From NCBI GenBank assembly GCA_026627305.1, contig JAPNVD010000025.1:1-58559 (forward strand): 58,559 nucleotides of DNA, in the 5' to 3' direction. The notes beneath the pieces were generated by a model. The model made no database searches. It was not told the DNA's origin and was given only the letters and a program-made list of their open reading frames with translations. A program made the position numbers and the translations under genes. The DNA comes from Sulfolobaceae archaeon. Its GTDB lineage: Archaea > Thermoproteota > Thermoprotei_A > Sulfolobales > Sulfolobaceae. This document shows, one piece after another, positions 47,595 through 56,837 of the stretch (positions are counted from its first letter, which is position 1; every line of letters begins with the position of its first letter).

Positions 47595-47609
47595 TTGAAT
47601 TTGGTTCAA
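47595..47609. promoter_or_regulatory. Candidate autoregulatory operator before the TetR gene
   Basis: TTGAA-TTTGG-TTCAA is a perfect 5-bp inverted repeat 18 nt upstream of the tetR start. It overlaps the start-proximal promoter and matches the core of the palindrome before the acyl-CoA dehydrogenase at 11 of 15 positions. Self-binding by the TetR protein is the simplest role. The repeat is seen; binding is not. Confidence 0.55.
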
Positions 47610-47627
47610 ATTTAGAAGGTGTGAGGT

Positions 47628-48212
47628 ATGTATTACGTGCCTAAAACTGAAAAAGGGAGGGAAACAGTAGAAAAGATAATAAAAGCCTCTATGGAACTGT
47701 TCTCAGAAAAGGGGTTTACTGCAACGAGCATCAGCGATATAGCGGAAAAGGCTGGTGTCGCCCATGGTCTTTTCTATTTCTATTTTAAGAGCAAGTATGA
47801 TATATTGGATGAGCTAGTAAAGATAATTAATAAGAATATGCGTAGGTACCTCAAACTTAACACCATGAATTTAAGCAACAGGATAGATATGGAAAAGGTA
47901 GGGTTTACTAAGTTTTTTGAATGGCTAGAGAACAATAGAAATATTTACAGGATCTTGATAGATGCCCAAGTTCACAAACCTGAAGCTTACATGTGGTTCT
48001 ATGAGACTTTAGCAGATAGGTATAGTCAAGGGTTGAAGAAGGCTATGTTAGAAGGACAAATAGTGAAAGTAAATCCTGAGCTTTTGGCTTACACACTTAT
48101 AGGAATAAGCCATATGCTCGGATTAAGATATATACTCTGGCATAGAGAAGGTTTAACTGAAAAAGAGCTGAATGATCTTAATTTACTTTTAGAGAGGATG
48201 CTAAGGCCTTAA
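47628..48212 (+). CDS. fadR: TetR-family regulator, FadR-like (fatty-acid metabolism)
   Basis: 194 residues. The N-terminal helix-turn-helix is IIKASMELFSEKGFTATSIS followed by DIAEKAGVAHGLFYFYFKSK; the C-terminal half is helical and ligand-binding. It lies inside the acyl-CoA gene cluster as the fatty-acid regulator FadR of S. acidocaldarius does. That protein represses a similar cluster and is released by acyl-CoA, so this is probably its counterpart. Two related palindromes (47595-47609 and 40838-40858) are candidate binding sites. Its stop overlaps the convergent SCP2 gene stop by 4 nt. Symbol by homology. Confidence 0.83.
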   Translation: MYYVPKTEKGRETVEKIIKASMELFSEKGFTATSISDIAEKAGVAHGLFYFYFKSKYDILDELVKIINKNMRRYLKLNTMNLSNRIDMEKVGFTKFFEWLENNRNIYRILIDAQVHKPEAYMWFYETLADRYSQGLKKAMLEGQIVKVNPELLAYTLIGISHMLGLRYILWHREGLTEKELNDLNLLLERMLRP

Positions 48213-48637
48213 ACTATAAACTTAGTATTTATTGTTGTAGAGATCTTGGCTAGCTGTACAAAGGCATTCGTATACCTAGCTAGATCGAATAGACTACCTT
48301 TTGCTAGCCTTATATTTCCAGATAGTACAGCTGAAACAACATCCATTGTACCCTGCACTACGCTCTTCCATGTATTATAGTTTCCCTCCAACACATAAGG
48401 GGCGTCAGCTTTAGAGGCTTCAGGGAAGAACTCGACTTTATCACATTTTCCATTATTTAAGTAAAGCTTTATAGCAATACTATCCGCACTATTTAAAGTA
48501 CTTCTAACTTGTTGAGGTAAATCTTTTACAACTATTAATAATGGGTTAGACCACCCCATACCTACAGAGTTAAACTCCTTACTCTCGGATATCCTCTTAC
48601 ACCACTCCTGACCCCACTCTTGACTTGGATAAACCAA
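48209..48637 (-). CDS. SCP2-like sterol/acyl carrier-domain protein
   Basis: 142 residues with an SCP2 fold. PYVLEGNYNTWKSVVQGTMD, then AVLSGNIRLAKGSLFDLARY, matches the typical SCP2 C-terminal half (GDxxxW..l..G..d....l..G.l...G). SCP2 proteins carry acyl-CoA or sterol-like hydrophobic ligands and often sit beside SCP2-type thiolases, as here. Only TTG 48637 is available as a start, close after an in-frame stop. It is divergent from the thiolase-like gene at 48779. Confidence 0.78.
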   Translation of the reverse strand: MVYPSQEWGQEWCKRISESKEFNSVGMGWSNPLLIVVKDLPQQVRSTLNSADSIAIKLYLNNGKCDKVEFFPEASKADAPYVLEGNYNTWKSVVQGTMDVVSAVLSGNIRLAKGSLFDLARYTNAFVQLAKISTTINTKFIV

Positions 48638-48778
48638 TTCAGATATATCTATTCACCCCTGATTTCATTTATGAAGAGTATAATAAAAATGTTTTTATTT
48701 GAGAATCCTTGCATTAAAAAGCATTTATCTCTCTATTAAGGATAACATTAATAGTCCCTAAATACGTAAAATAATAGC

Positions 48779-49915
48779 ATGGTTGCCATAGTTGCAGGTC
48801 ATATCACTAAGTTTGGAAAGAGGAAGGAGAACCTCTTACAGTTGGTAGCTGAGGCTACTATTCCTATAATCACCAAATTTGCTGATGAGATAGACTTCGT
48901 TGTAGTCTCTAACACTTATTCAGGTGAGTTCAACTCTATGTCGGGTTTGAACAACTTGATCGCTACTTACCTGGGGATGGATTACGTACCCTCAATAAGG
49001 GTTGATAACACGAGCGGTAGCGGTGGATCAGCAATACTGGTAGGTAAATCGTTAATAGACTCAGGCATAGCCAGAAGGGTTCTAGTTATTGGAGCAGAGA
49101 AGATGTCAGAAAAGAGCACAAAACAGGTAACATCAATAATAGCGTCACTTCTCCCAAAGGAAGAGAGGAATGCTGGACTAACATTACCCTCCCTTGCTGG
49201 TCTATTAGCTAAAGAGTACATGAGGAAATACAGCGCACCCAGGGAATCCTTTGCACTTGTTGCAGTAAAGAACCATCATAATGCAATGTTAAACCCCTAT
49301 GCACACATTCAAAAAGAGGTAACGGTTGAGGAGGTTTTAAAAGCGCCAATAATTGCGGAACCGCTTACACTTTATGAGTTCTCACCTATAAGCGATGGGG
49401 CTTGCAGTATATTACTTACTAGTAACGAAGAGTCCTTCAGCTTTACGGAAAGACCAGTATTTATAAAGGGTATAGGTACAGCCTCTGATTCTTCTAGTAT
49501 CTCCAGCAGGGAGGATATAATTTCCCTCAGGAGTGTAAGAGAGGCTGGTGCAATAGCCTTGAAAAACGCTAAGGTTGAGAAAGTAAACTTCGCTGAGCTC
49601 CATGATATGGCAACCGTTTTAGAGATAGTTGAGGCAGAAGAATTAGGGTTACTGAAAAAAGGAGAGGGATGGAAAGCTTACTTCGAAGGTGTTACAGGGA
49701 TAAATGGTGAGATGCCTATCAACACTAGCGGAGGACTAAACTCGAAGGGCCATCCAATAGGGGCTAGTGGAGTTGCTCAAGCCTATGAGGCTTTTCTCCA
49801 GTTGAGAAATGAGGCAGGAAACAGGCAAGTTAAAGATGCGAGGGTTGGACTCTCGTTAAGCATGGCAGGCTTTGGAAATTCAGCTACAGTAATAGTCTAT
49901 GGTGCAGAACCATGA
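48779..49915 (+). CDS. Thiolase-like protein with Ser in place of the nucleophile Cys (probable aldolase-type)
   Basis: 378 residues with the archaeal/SCP2 thiolase fold: QKEVTVEEVLKAPIIAEPLT, ELHDMATVLEIVEAEELGLL and GGLNSKGHPIGASGVAQAYE are all conserved. Where the other thiolase of the cluster has RVEAACASGSA, this one has RVDNTSGSGGSA, so Ser79 replaces the nucleophile. The C-terminal catalytic His loop (GGTGHYAY) is GFGNSATV. It overlaps a 97-residue DUF35 gene by 4 nt. In actinobacterial steroid degradation, Cys-less thiolase homologues such as Ltp2 work with DUF35 proteins as retro-aldolases; this pair may cleave a beta-hydroxyacyl-CoA the same way. Inference only. Confidence 0.87.
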   Translation: MVAIVAGHITKFGKRKENLLQLVAEATIPIITKFADEIDFVVVSNTYSGEFNSMSGLNNLIATYLGMDYVPSIRVDNTSGSGGSAILVGKSLIDSGIARRVLVIGAEKMSEKSTKQVTSIIASLLPKEERNAGLTLPSLAGLLAKEYMRKYSAPRESFALVAVKNHHNAMLNPYAHIQKEVTVEEVLKAPIIAEPLTLYEFSPISDGACSILLTSNEESFSFTERPVFIKGIGTASDSSSISSREDIISLRSVREAGAIALKNAKVEKVNFAELHDMATVLEIVEAEELGLLKKGEGWKAYFEGVTGINGEMPINTSGGLNSKGHPIGASGVAQAYEAFLQLRNEAGNRQVKDARVGLSLSMAGFGNSATVIVYGAEP

Positions 49916-50205
49916 TTTACTCCTGTAAGAACTGTGGGTATTCCTCTTTTGTGAGTAGGGCTAGATGTCCTAGGTGTGGCTCTACTGAGATCTATGCAAT
50001 TGCTGAGAATGAGGGAAGGGCATTACTATGCTGGAAACTGACGGCTACGCCGGAGGGATTTGAGGACTCCTATTACCTATGCCTAATCAACATAAATGGT
50101 AAAGCTAATGCGTTCTGTAGGAGTAACGAATCCTTAGAAGGGGATGTTGTAGAGGAGAATAACGGAATATGCTACAGAAAAACTAAAGAGGCTGCAAACA
50201 ATTAG
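49912..50205 (+). CDS. Short DUF35 zinc-ribbon partner of the thiolase-like protein
   Basis: 97 residues. CKNCGYSSFVSRARCPRCGS is a four-cysteine zinc ribbon, and the remaining 70 residues are the OB fold that contacts CoA. It lacks the helical N-terminal extension of the DUF35 protein at 36249. The ATG lies in the last codons of the thiolase-like gene (ATGA overlap), so they are coupled and likely form one complex. It converges with the acyl-CoA synthetase gene, 1 nt apart. Confidence 0.88.
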   Translation: MIYSCKNCGYSSFVSRARCPRCGSTEIYAIAENEGRALLCWKLTATPEGFEDSYYLCLININGKANAFCRSNESLEGDVVEENNGICYRKTKEAANN

Positions 50206-50206
50206 C

Positions 50207-51736
50207 CTAGCCCTTTTTCTCAATAAACTTCTTAACCATCTCCCTCATAGCTTTCTTATCTAACTTACCTGTGCTAGTTTTAGGTATAGAATCTATAAAT
50301 ATTATCTTATCCGGTAACTGCCATTTAGCGAACATATTCAAGGATTTAAGGTAGTTAATTATCTCCTCCTCAGTCACTTCAACCCCAGGCTTCTTAACTA
50401 CGAACGCTACTGGTCTTTCACCCCACTTCTCATCTGGCACACCCACTACTGCAGCCTCTAAAACCTTCTCGTAAGACATTATCGCGTTCTCTAGGTCAAC
50501 TGAACTTATCCATTCGCCACCGCTCTTTATTAAGTCCTTAAGCCTATCCACTACTTTAATGCTACCATCTTCCTTTATCTTAACCACATCACCAGTCCTC
50601 AACCAGGTGTTATTATGAAGTATATTGGATGGAGAGTTAAAGTATCTTTTAGTGACAAAGGCTCCCCTTACCACTAGCTCTCCCACTGATCTTCCATCCC
50701 ACGGAAGCTCCTTTCCATCTACATCGATAAGCGCTGTTTCAATCCCAGGAATTGGATATCCCTGTTCCGACAACCTGTTTATATCATCACTCTTATTTAT
50801 CGTAGCTATTGCCTCAGTTTCAGTCATTCCCCATGCGTGGTAAGTCTTCACTCCGTACTCGCTTAGCTTCTTGATTAACCCTAACGGAGGTTCAGCTCCA
50901 CCAGTAACAACAGCCTTTAGAGGAGACAGGTCACCCTTCTCTTTTTCCACATAATGAACCACATCGATCCACACTGTTGGGGCTGCTATAGCTATAGTAA
51001 CACCAAAGGATTTGATCATGTTCACTATATCCTCAGCCTTAGGTCTGGGACCAGGGAGGACTAGCCTAGCACCTGTCATTAATGAGGCAAAGGGAGTGTC
51101 CCAGCCCGAGATGTGAAACATAGGAACGATAGTCATAACGGTGTCTGAAGATGATATCCCTAGCACGTCTTTAGCCATGAGAGATAGGGAATGAATGAAC
51201 ACGCTCCTGTGGCTGTAGATTACACCTTTAGGTTTTCCTGTAGTCCCTGAGGTAAAACAAGCGATGGCACCCTGTTTCTCGTCAACGTCTGGAAATTCAG
51301 CAAAGGGTTCTTGAACTTCAACCTCTTCATCATATTTCTCGTCTAGGATAAAAGATGTAATTGAATCGTTCTTGTACTCGATATCCTTATCCTTAAATAT
51401 GGCCTTATCTCCCATCTCTTTTATGACGTAGTCCATTTCTGTAGGATGGAACCTAACGTTAACGGTATGAAGGATTCCGTTTAATAGCGGTACGGCGAAG
51501 TAGAGCTCGAGATGTCTGTGTGTATTCCACGCTATTGTAGCTATCCTCTCCCCTGCTAACCCCTTCTGTTTCAGGAAGCTAGCCAGTTTCCTTACCCTTA
51601 ATGAGAAGTCCCGATAGGTGTATCTCTTTATCCCCTCATAAGTCCTAGAGATTATCTCTTGGTTTGAGTAGAGCTTCTCAACTCTCCAAAATATTGCCCT
51701 TATATTGAGGTTGTAATCCATTATTGTAGAATCCAT
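50207..51736 (-). CDS. AMP-forming acyl-CoA synthetase
   Basis: 509 residues. [20 protein letters not shown] is the phosphate loop, [14 protein letters not shown] the adenine motif, [19 protein letters not shown] the hinge, and KSGGEW with the C-terminal lysine in [11 protein letters not shown] completes acyl transfer. It is the second such enzyme in the cluster and clearly diverged from that at 37973, so chain length or substrate probably differs. ATG 51736 (or ATG 51721) starts it. Confidence 0.92.
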   Translation of the reverse strand: MDSTIMDYNLNIRAIFWRVEKLYSNQEIISRTYEGIKRYTYRDFSLRVRKLASFLKQKGLAGERIATIAWNTHRHLELYFAVPLLNGILHTVNVRFHPTEMDYVIKEMGDKAIFKDKDIEYKNDSITSFILDEKYDEEVEVQEPFAEFPDVDEKQGAIACFTSGTTGKPKGVIYSHRSVFIHSLSLMAKDVLGISSSDTVMTIVPMFHISGWDTPFASLMTGARLVLPGPRPKAEDIVNMIKSFGVTIAIAAPTVWIDVVHYVEKEKGDLSPLKAVVTGGAEPPLGLIKKLSEYGVKTYHAWGMTETEAIATINKSDDINRLSEQGYPIPGIETALIDVDGKELPWDGRSVGELVVRGAFVTKRYFNSPSNILHNNTWLRTGDVVKIKEDGSIKVVDRLKDLIKSGGEWISSVDLENAIMSYEKVLEAAVVGVPDEKWGERPVAFVVKKPGVEVTEEEIINYLKSLNMFAKWQLPDKIIFIDSIPKTSTGKLDKKAMREMVKKFIEKKG

Positions 51737-51818
51737 ATTTAATTATACTGTTAATAAAATTATAAATTTTGACGAAATAGCATATTAAGATCATTGTCAT
51801 CCTTAGACATCACTATGC

Positions 51819-52259
51819 CTACTTACCTTCACTCTCAACTCGCCAATTTCTCCAATCACCGAACTTTTTATCATATTCAGGGCACCCTCTTCTCCAATTT
51901 ATGCTTCCGATCCATTCAACGTTTACGAACATATCGTAGAACTTCCTTTCTCTTAAGCTTACCTCGTCTCTAACATAGTCCCTTACTTTTTCTATAAAAC
52001 TGTACATCTCCTCCTTAGAGTTAAAATAAAATATTATGACTCCTTTGCTCATTATGCTTATAGGAAATGGGAATAATGCATATTTTCCTGGAATATCTTT
52101 AACTCTCTCCAAGAACTCCTCAAGTGGTACCTTAAGCGATGTTATTGGAATTCCTACTTTATAACAGTTGAGGGAGTTCTCATGTTGAATTCCTCTCTCA
52201 TAATATCGCCAACAGACCTCACACTTGTTCCAATTTCTACCAAACCCTATCCATTCCAT
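51819..52259 (-). CDS. Conserved protein of unknown function, cysteine-containing
   Basis: 146 residues, not confidently recognised. It has [11 protein letters not shown] and a later conserved-looking Cys in NSLNCYKVG, then [20 protein letters not shown] and [20 protein letters not shown], and a tail rich in Trp and charge. The CEVCW...KYALFPF pattern has some likeness to DUF169 proteins, but this is weak. ATG 52259 has no separate operon partner; it is divergent from the SDR gene over an AT-rich promoter with a palindrome (52292-52310). Confidence 0.55.
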   Translation of the reverse strand: MEWIGFGRNWNKCEVCWRYYERGIQHENSLNCYKVGIPITSLKVPLEEFLERVKDIPGKYALFPFPISIMSKGVIIFYFNSKEEMYSFIEKVRDYVRDEVSLRERKFYDMFVNVEWIGSINWRRGCPEYDKKFGDWRNWRVESEGK

Positions 52260-52291
52260 AATAACACTCTTTTAATAAAAATTTGCAAAAT

Positions 52292-52310
52292 ATGATAAAA
52301 AATTTATCAT
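52292..52310. promoter_or_regulatory. Palindrome in the divergent promoter of the 51819 and SDR genes
   Basis: ATGATAA-AAAAT-TTATCAT is a perfect 7-bp inverted repeat with a 5-bp spacer in the 90-bp gap between two divergent genes. It differs from the GAATTTG-type sites of the cluster, so it may bind another regulator. It overlaps TATA-like sequence, so chance symmetry of an AT-rich promoter is possible. Confidence 0.4.
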
Positions 52311-52350
52311 AAAGAAGACTTATAATCATGCTAAAGAAAAAATATAAGTG

Positions 52351-53109
52351 ATGTACTCACTTAAAGGTAAAGTAGCAGTAGTTACAGGCTCCGGAAGGGG
52401 GATAGGTAGGGCGATAGCGGTTAGGCTATCTGAGGAGGGCTCAAAAGTCGTGGTTAATGCTAAAAAGAGAAAGGAGGAGGTTGACGAAACGTTAAAGTTG
52501 ATAAAAGAGAAAGGAGGGGAAGCGATAGGAGTCCTAGCTGATGTCTCCACAAGGGATGGTTGTAATTTATTGCTGTCAGAGACGAAAAAGGCTTTCGGTA
52601 ACGTAGACATCTTGGTCAATAACGCTGGTTTAGGCTTATTTTCCATGTTTATTAACGCAGACGATAAGTTGATTCAAAAGCAGATAGAGACTGACTTCCT
52701 TTCAGTGGTTTACTGCTCTCAAGCTTTCGCTAAGGAGATGAACGAAAAAGGGGCTATAATAAACATAGCCTCAATAGCCGGTCTTTATCCCCTTTATGGA
52801 CTATCAATTTATGGTGCGATGAAGTCTGCTGTAATTTCACTAACTAAATACTTAGCTGTTGAACTGGCACCTAAGATTAGGGTAAACGCTGTAGCTCCAG
52901 GGTTTGTGAGGACTAAACTAGGGGAAAGCATGTATAAGGTTTTAGGGATTAGTGAAGAGGAGTTCGCTAAGAGGTATACTATAATGGGAAAACTCTTAGA
53001 GCCTGAGGAGGTAGCGGAGATCGTTGTAGCCATGCTAAAGGTAGAGTCTTTAACCGGTCAGGTCATCACGATAGAGTCAGGTGAATCGTTAAGAGGAGCC
53101 CTCCCATGA
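52351..53109 (+). CDS. Short-chain dehydrogenase/reductase (3-oxoacyl reductase-like)
   Basis: 252 residues. VTGSGRGIGRAIA is the NAD(P) loop, ILVNNAGLG the NNAG motif, NIASIAGLYPLYG the serine region and SIYGAMKSAVISLTKYLA the YxxxK active site. Classical SDRs of this kind interconvert 3-hydroxyacyl and 3-oxoacyl thioesters or secondary alcohols. GTG 52348 precedes ATG 52351; the ATG fits the family start MYSLKGKVAVVTG. Upstream of a thiolase in the same direction, so probably one transcription unit of the fatty-acid cluster. Confidence 0.9.
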   Translation: MYSLKGKVAVVTGSGRGIGRAIAVRLSEEGSKVVVNAKKRKEEVDETLKLIKEKGGEAIGVLADVSTRDGCNLLLSETKKAFGNVDILVNNAGLGLFSMFINADDKLIQKQIETDFLSVVYCSQAFAKEMNEKGAIINIASIAGLYPLYGLSIYGAMKSAVISLTKYLAVELAPKIRVNAVAPGFVRTKLGESMYKVLGISEEEFAKRYTIMGKLLEPEEVAEIVVAMLKVESLTGQVITIESGESLRGALP

Positions 53110-53155
53110 AAGAATAAATACGTTCAAGTTAAATGTATATACAGGGCAGATCATA

Positions 53156-54343
53156 TTGTTGGAAGACGTTTATATTGTGGACTTTTTGAGAACACCTTTC
53201 AGTAGGTTTTCAAGAAAGGAACCTCAAAAAGATGTATTCTATAATATAAGACCGGAAGAGTTAGCTGGAATGGTTATTGATGAGCTAATCAAGAGAAGCA
53301 ACATAAATCCCCAGGATATTGACGAACTAATAACAGGTTGTGCACTCCAGGTTGGAGAACAATGGGCTTATGGAGGTAGGCACGAGGTTTTCGGAGCAAA
53401 ACTGCCATACACAGTTCCAGCGTTGGCTGTAGATAGACAATGTGCATCATCACTGAGTTCCGTCTCTATAGGTGCGATGGAGATCTCTACAGGAATGGCT
53501 GATATAGTAATTGCTGGTGGAGTTGAAAAGATGTCGAAGGTACCGATGTATGATAATCCTCATATAGAGATCAATCCTAAATTCCTAACAGACCCTAAAT
53601 ACGCTGAGTACGACCTTGCAATTGGTTATGTAATGGGTTTGACTGCTGAAAAACTAGCTGAAATCTCTGGAATAACCAGAGAGGAGATGGATAGGTTCTC
53701 CCTGAGGAGCCATCAATTAGCTTATAAGGCTATCCAGGAGGGATACTTCACAAAGGAAATAGTTCCAATTGAAGTCGAGATAGAAGGTAAGAAAGTACAA
53801 ATAACCCAAGACCAGTCAGTTAGACCAGATACTTCACTAGAGAAGTTACTCCAATTACCACCTGCCTTTAAGCCTAATGGAGTAATCACAGCTGGTAATT
53901 CAGCCCCATTAAACTCTGGAGCCTCTTATGTCCTCTTGATGTCGAAGAACGCGTTAAAGAAATACGGACTAGAGCCTATGGCAAAGATAAGGAGTTTCGG
54001 TTATGCTGGTGTACCCCCAGATATAATGGGTGAGGGACCAGTCCCAGCGTCAAAGAAGGCTTTAGAGAAAGCTAAGCTCAGCGTTAAGGATATAGACCTT
54101 TGGGAGATTAATGAAGCTTTTGCTGTTGTAGTGTTAAACGCCATAAAGAAGCTTGATATCGATGAAAGCAAGGTTAACAAGAGGGGAGGGGCAATAGCTA
54201 TTGGTCATCCTTTAGGCGCTACTGGTGCGAGACTTATAGGCACCTTAGCAAGACAACTAGTACTAGAAGGTAAGGATTATGGAGTAGCGACATTATGTGT
54301 AGGGGGTGGTCAGGGAGGTGCTGTGGTAATTGAGAGGACGTAA
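53156..54343 (+). CDS. Acetyl-CoA acyltransferase (classical thiolase)
   Basis: 395 residues. VDRQCASSLSSVSIGAMEI has the nucleophile Cys, WEINEAFAVV the oxyanion region, GHPLGATGARLIG the His, and CVGGGQGGAVVIE the second catalytic Cys. All are intact, so it should cleave 3-oxoacyl-CoA. No DUF35 partner is adjacent, unlike the two SCP2-type thiolases of the cluster. Starts TTG 53156 or TTG 53159 (LEDVYIVDF); there is no ATG. It overlaps the penicillin-acylase gene by 14 nt. Confidence 0.93.
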   Translation: MLEDVYIVDFLRTPFSRFSRKEPQKDVFYNIRPEELAGMVIDELIKRSNINPQDIDELITGCALQVGEQWAYGGRHEVFGAKLPYTVPALAVDRQCASSLSSVSIGAMEISTGMADIVIAGGVEKMSKVPMYDNPHIEINPKFLTDPKYAEYDLAIGYVMGLTAEKLAEISGITREEMDRFSLRSHQLAYKAIQEGYFTKEIVPIEVEIEGKKVQITQDQSVRPDTSLEKLLQLPPAFKPNGVITAGNSAPLNSGASYVLLMSKNALKKYGLEPMAKIRSFGYAGVPPDIMGEGPVPASKKALEKAKLSVKDIDLWEINEAFAVVVLNAIKKLDIDESKVNKRGGAIAIGHPLGATGARLIGTLARQLVLEGKDYGVATLCVGGGQGGAVVIERT

Positions 54344-56837
54344 GGACTATATAATTATTGGATTGTTAGCCTTTTTTCTGGTCATAATTTCCATTTTTAC
54401 TACTCCATTAGCACTTTTGAATCCTTATTTGGGAGTTTGGTACTCTGCCGGTAATGTTAAAATCTTAGGCTATACAACTCATCTTCCTGGCTTGCGTGAT
54501 AGTGTAGAGATATACGTTGATAGCAACGGAATAGCACATATTTATGCAAATAACCTTCATGACCTATTTCTTGCAGAAGGTTACTACGTTGCAAGTCAAA
54601 GGCTGTTTCAAATGGAGTTTTTCGGATTATTAGCTATGGGAAACCTGAGCTCGTGGGTTGGTGATAAGGCTTTATCCTCAGATATCGCAATGCACCTAAT
54701 AGGCATCCCGCAAAATGCAATAATGAGTAATGAATACATCGAACTACATTATCCTAAGATTTATTCATATCTTGAAGCGTTTTCAGAGGGAGTAAACGAT
54801 TATATCAGTAGTTTAAGTTATAGAAGTTTACCAATAGAGTTCAAATTGCTAGGCGTTGAGCCATATATCTGGTCACCAGTCTACTCATTAGCGTTTGGAG
54901 AATATATGGCGTGGAGCTTAACATCAGGGTTCACTGATGAACTAGAATCGGCACTCTTATATGCTTATTTTAACTTCTCGCTAGTGAACGAGATAAACCC
55001 ATATTATCCCCATTTTATTGATGGCAATCTCACAGTAATGCCAGGAGATGGTACGGTTAATGGCTATAACCTAACAGATCAAGGGATCTCACCACAATAT
55101 ATCTGGTCATTGAACTGGTATCAATCGTGGGCTACAGGGCTATCTAAAACTCAAATTAAAGAACTTGTGCCTTTGTTTAAATGGGCTCTATTGAACATCT
55201 CAGACCCCTTTGTACCTTTTCCGCAGTTTGGAATCGGAAGCAACTCGTGGATAATAACCTCTAATTTCTCTTCTCAAGGTCCTATACTAGCAAACGATCC
55301 TCATTTGCCGCTGTTATCACCATCTGTATGGATACCTGTACAGCTGGTAGCACCGGGATTTAATGTCACAGGTTGGTCACTTGTAGGAATTCCTGGAGTC
55401 CTCATAGGACATACTCCATATACAGCATGGGGATTAACGACTCCAGAGGGGAGTTCTTCAGATGCATATGTCGAACTGTTGAATGGCAGTTATTATTATT
55501 TTAATGGAAAATGGTACCCCTTAATCGAATACAATTATACACTTCTAGGAAAGACTTACACTGTATATTATACTAACAACGGACCATTAGTGGCCAGATA
55601 CAAGAACTATGGGATTAGCCTGTATTGGACTGCTTGGAAAGAGCCTATACTCACTGTAATAGCAATAATCCTCTTGGATAACTCTACCTCTTTTAATGAT
55701 TTAATTAACGCTGCCAAATATTGGATAGTACCACCACAAAATTTAGCAATGGTTAGCAAACATCACGCTGGGATAATAGTGGCTGGACTTTATCCTCTAA
55801 TAAATGAGACGTTACCAAACGGAAAGAGTGTACTGGTAGTGGGTGCAAGGACTCCATTAAACGGTACTACAAGTAAATATGAGCCTGTGGGATATATACC
55901 TTTCAAGTACTTACCACAGACCTTTGACCCAGGAAGGGGTTACGCATTCGCACCTAATCAGCCAACAGCTTGGATAAACTATCCTTATCCCTTTATTGGT
56001 GGTTACTGGGCTTCAGGCGGTAGGGCTGAGGATATTTACCACTACCTAAAATATCAGAAGGTAGTAAACGTAACTGACATGATGAAGCTTCAGTCAAACG
56101 TTACTGATTACTGGGCTTCATTACTTACTCCTCTTATAATAAAGGCTATAGGCAATGACGTTAATAGTTCCATTGAACAAATAGCTTTGGAGTACTTAAA
56201 GAGTTGGAATTATACGTTCTATCAGAATGAGGTAGCTCCTACGATCTATACTTATATAGTAGCTGAGATGGTAAACAGTAGTATTGCTCACATATTAAAC
56301 GATACTGGCTTAGGTATATTAGACATAGCCAGTATACCCTATGTGGTACCTGATCTGATATATATAGCTGAAAACGATCCAAATTCACTATGGGTTAACG
56401 GTAACTTTACCGCGTTAGTAAGGGAATCATTCAGTAATGCTATATCGTTATTGGAACAAAAGCTAGGGGATAATGTAAGCCAGTGGTGTTGGGGAAGAGT
56501 TCATTTTCTAGAGATTTACAGTCCATTAGGGCTAATGGCTTTATCCGTTGGACCCATACCGATTTTTGGCGACCCCCATACTTTGGCTGTTGGTCCTATA
56601 CCTTATGTTCCTCAGGTTCCTTTACCCTATGTGACTGTAGGTTCTTCACTAAGGTTTATAGCATCTCCGTTCTCCAATCAATTTTATGGAGTATTTCCTG
56701 GAGGACCCTCGGAAAGCCTAGTTAGTAGCTTCAGAGAAAACCAATTGACTTTATGGTTAGAGTTCAGATATATTCCCTATAACGGCTATAACTATACGAT
56801 CATAGCCAAAATAGATCTAGAGGGTTCGACACCATGA
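54330..56837 (+). CDS. Penicillin-acylase-family Ntn amidohydrolase, membrane-anchored
   Basis: 835 residues. A membrane helix at about 7-29 follows the basic MRGRKDY start, so the enzyme should be on the outside. VDSNGIAHIYANNLHDLFLA and GYYVASQRLFQMEFF are the alpha-chain motifs. FGIGSNSWIITS marks the self-cleavage site, with Ser304 as nucleophile after Gly303, and GPILANDPHLPLLSPSVWIP follows. Family members hydrolyse amides such as penicillin G, cephalosporins or acyl-homoserine lactones. The fatty-acid setting suggests an N-acyl amide. TTG 54330 lies inside the thiolase gene, and the membrane gene at 56834 overlaps its stop by 4 nt. Confidence 0.9.
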   Translation: MRGRKDYIIIGLLAFFLVIISIFTTPLALLNPYLGVWYSAGNVKILGYTTHLPGLRDSVEIYVDSNGIAHIYANNLHDLFLAEGYYVASQRLFQMEFFGLLAMGNLSSWVGDKALSSDIAMHLIGIPQNAIMSNEYIELHYPKIYSYLEAFSEGVNDYISSLSYRSLPIEFKLLGVEPYIWSPVYSLAFGEYMAWSLTSGFTDELESALLYAYFNFSLVNEINPYYPHFIDGNLTVMPGDGTVNGYNLTDQGISPQYIWSLNWYQSWATGLSKTQIKELVPLFKWALLNISDPFVPFPQFGIGSNSWIITSNFSSQGPILANDPHLPLLSPSVWIPVQLVAPGFNVTGWSLVGIPGVLIGHTPYTAWGLTTPEGSSSDAYVELLNGSYYYFNGKWYPLIEYNYTLLGKTYTVYYTNNGPLVARYKNYGISLYWTAWKEPILTVIAIILLDNSTSFNDLINAAKYWIVPPQNLAMVSKHHAGIIVAGLYPLINETLPNGKSVLVVGARTPLNGTTSKYEPVGYIPFKYLPQTFDPGRGYAFAPNQPTAWINYPYPFIGGYWASGGRAEDIYHYLKYQKVVNVTDMMKLQSNVTDYWASLLTPLIIKAIGNDVNSSIEQIALEYLKSWNYTFYQNEVAPTIYTYIVAEMVNSSIAHILNDTGLGILDIASIPYVVPDLIYIAENDPNSLWVNGNFTALVRESFSNAISLLEQKLGDNVSQWCWGRVHFLEIYSPLGLMALSVGPIPIFGDPHTLAVGPIPYVPQVPLPYVTVGSSLRFIASPFSNQFYGVFPGGPSESLVSSFRENQLTLWLEFRYIPYNGYNYTIIAKIDLEGSTP

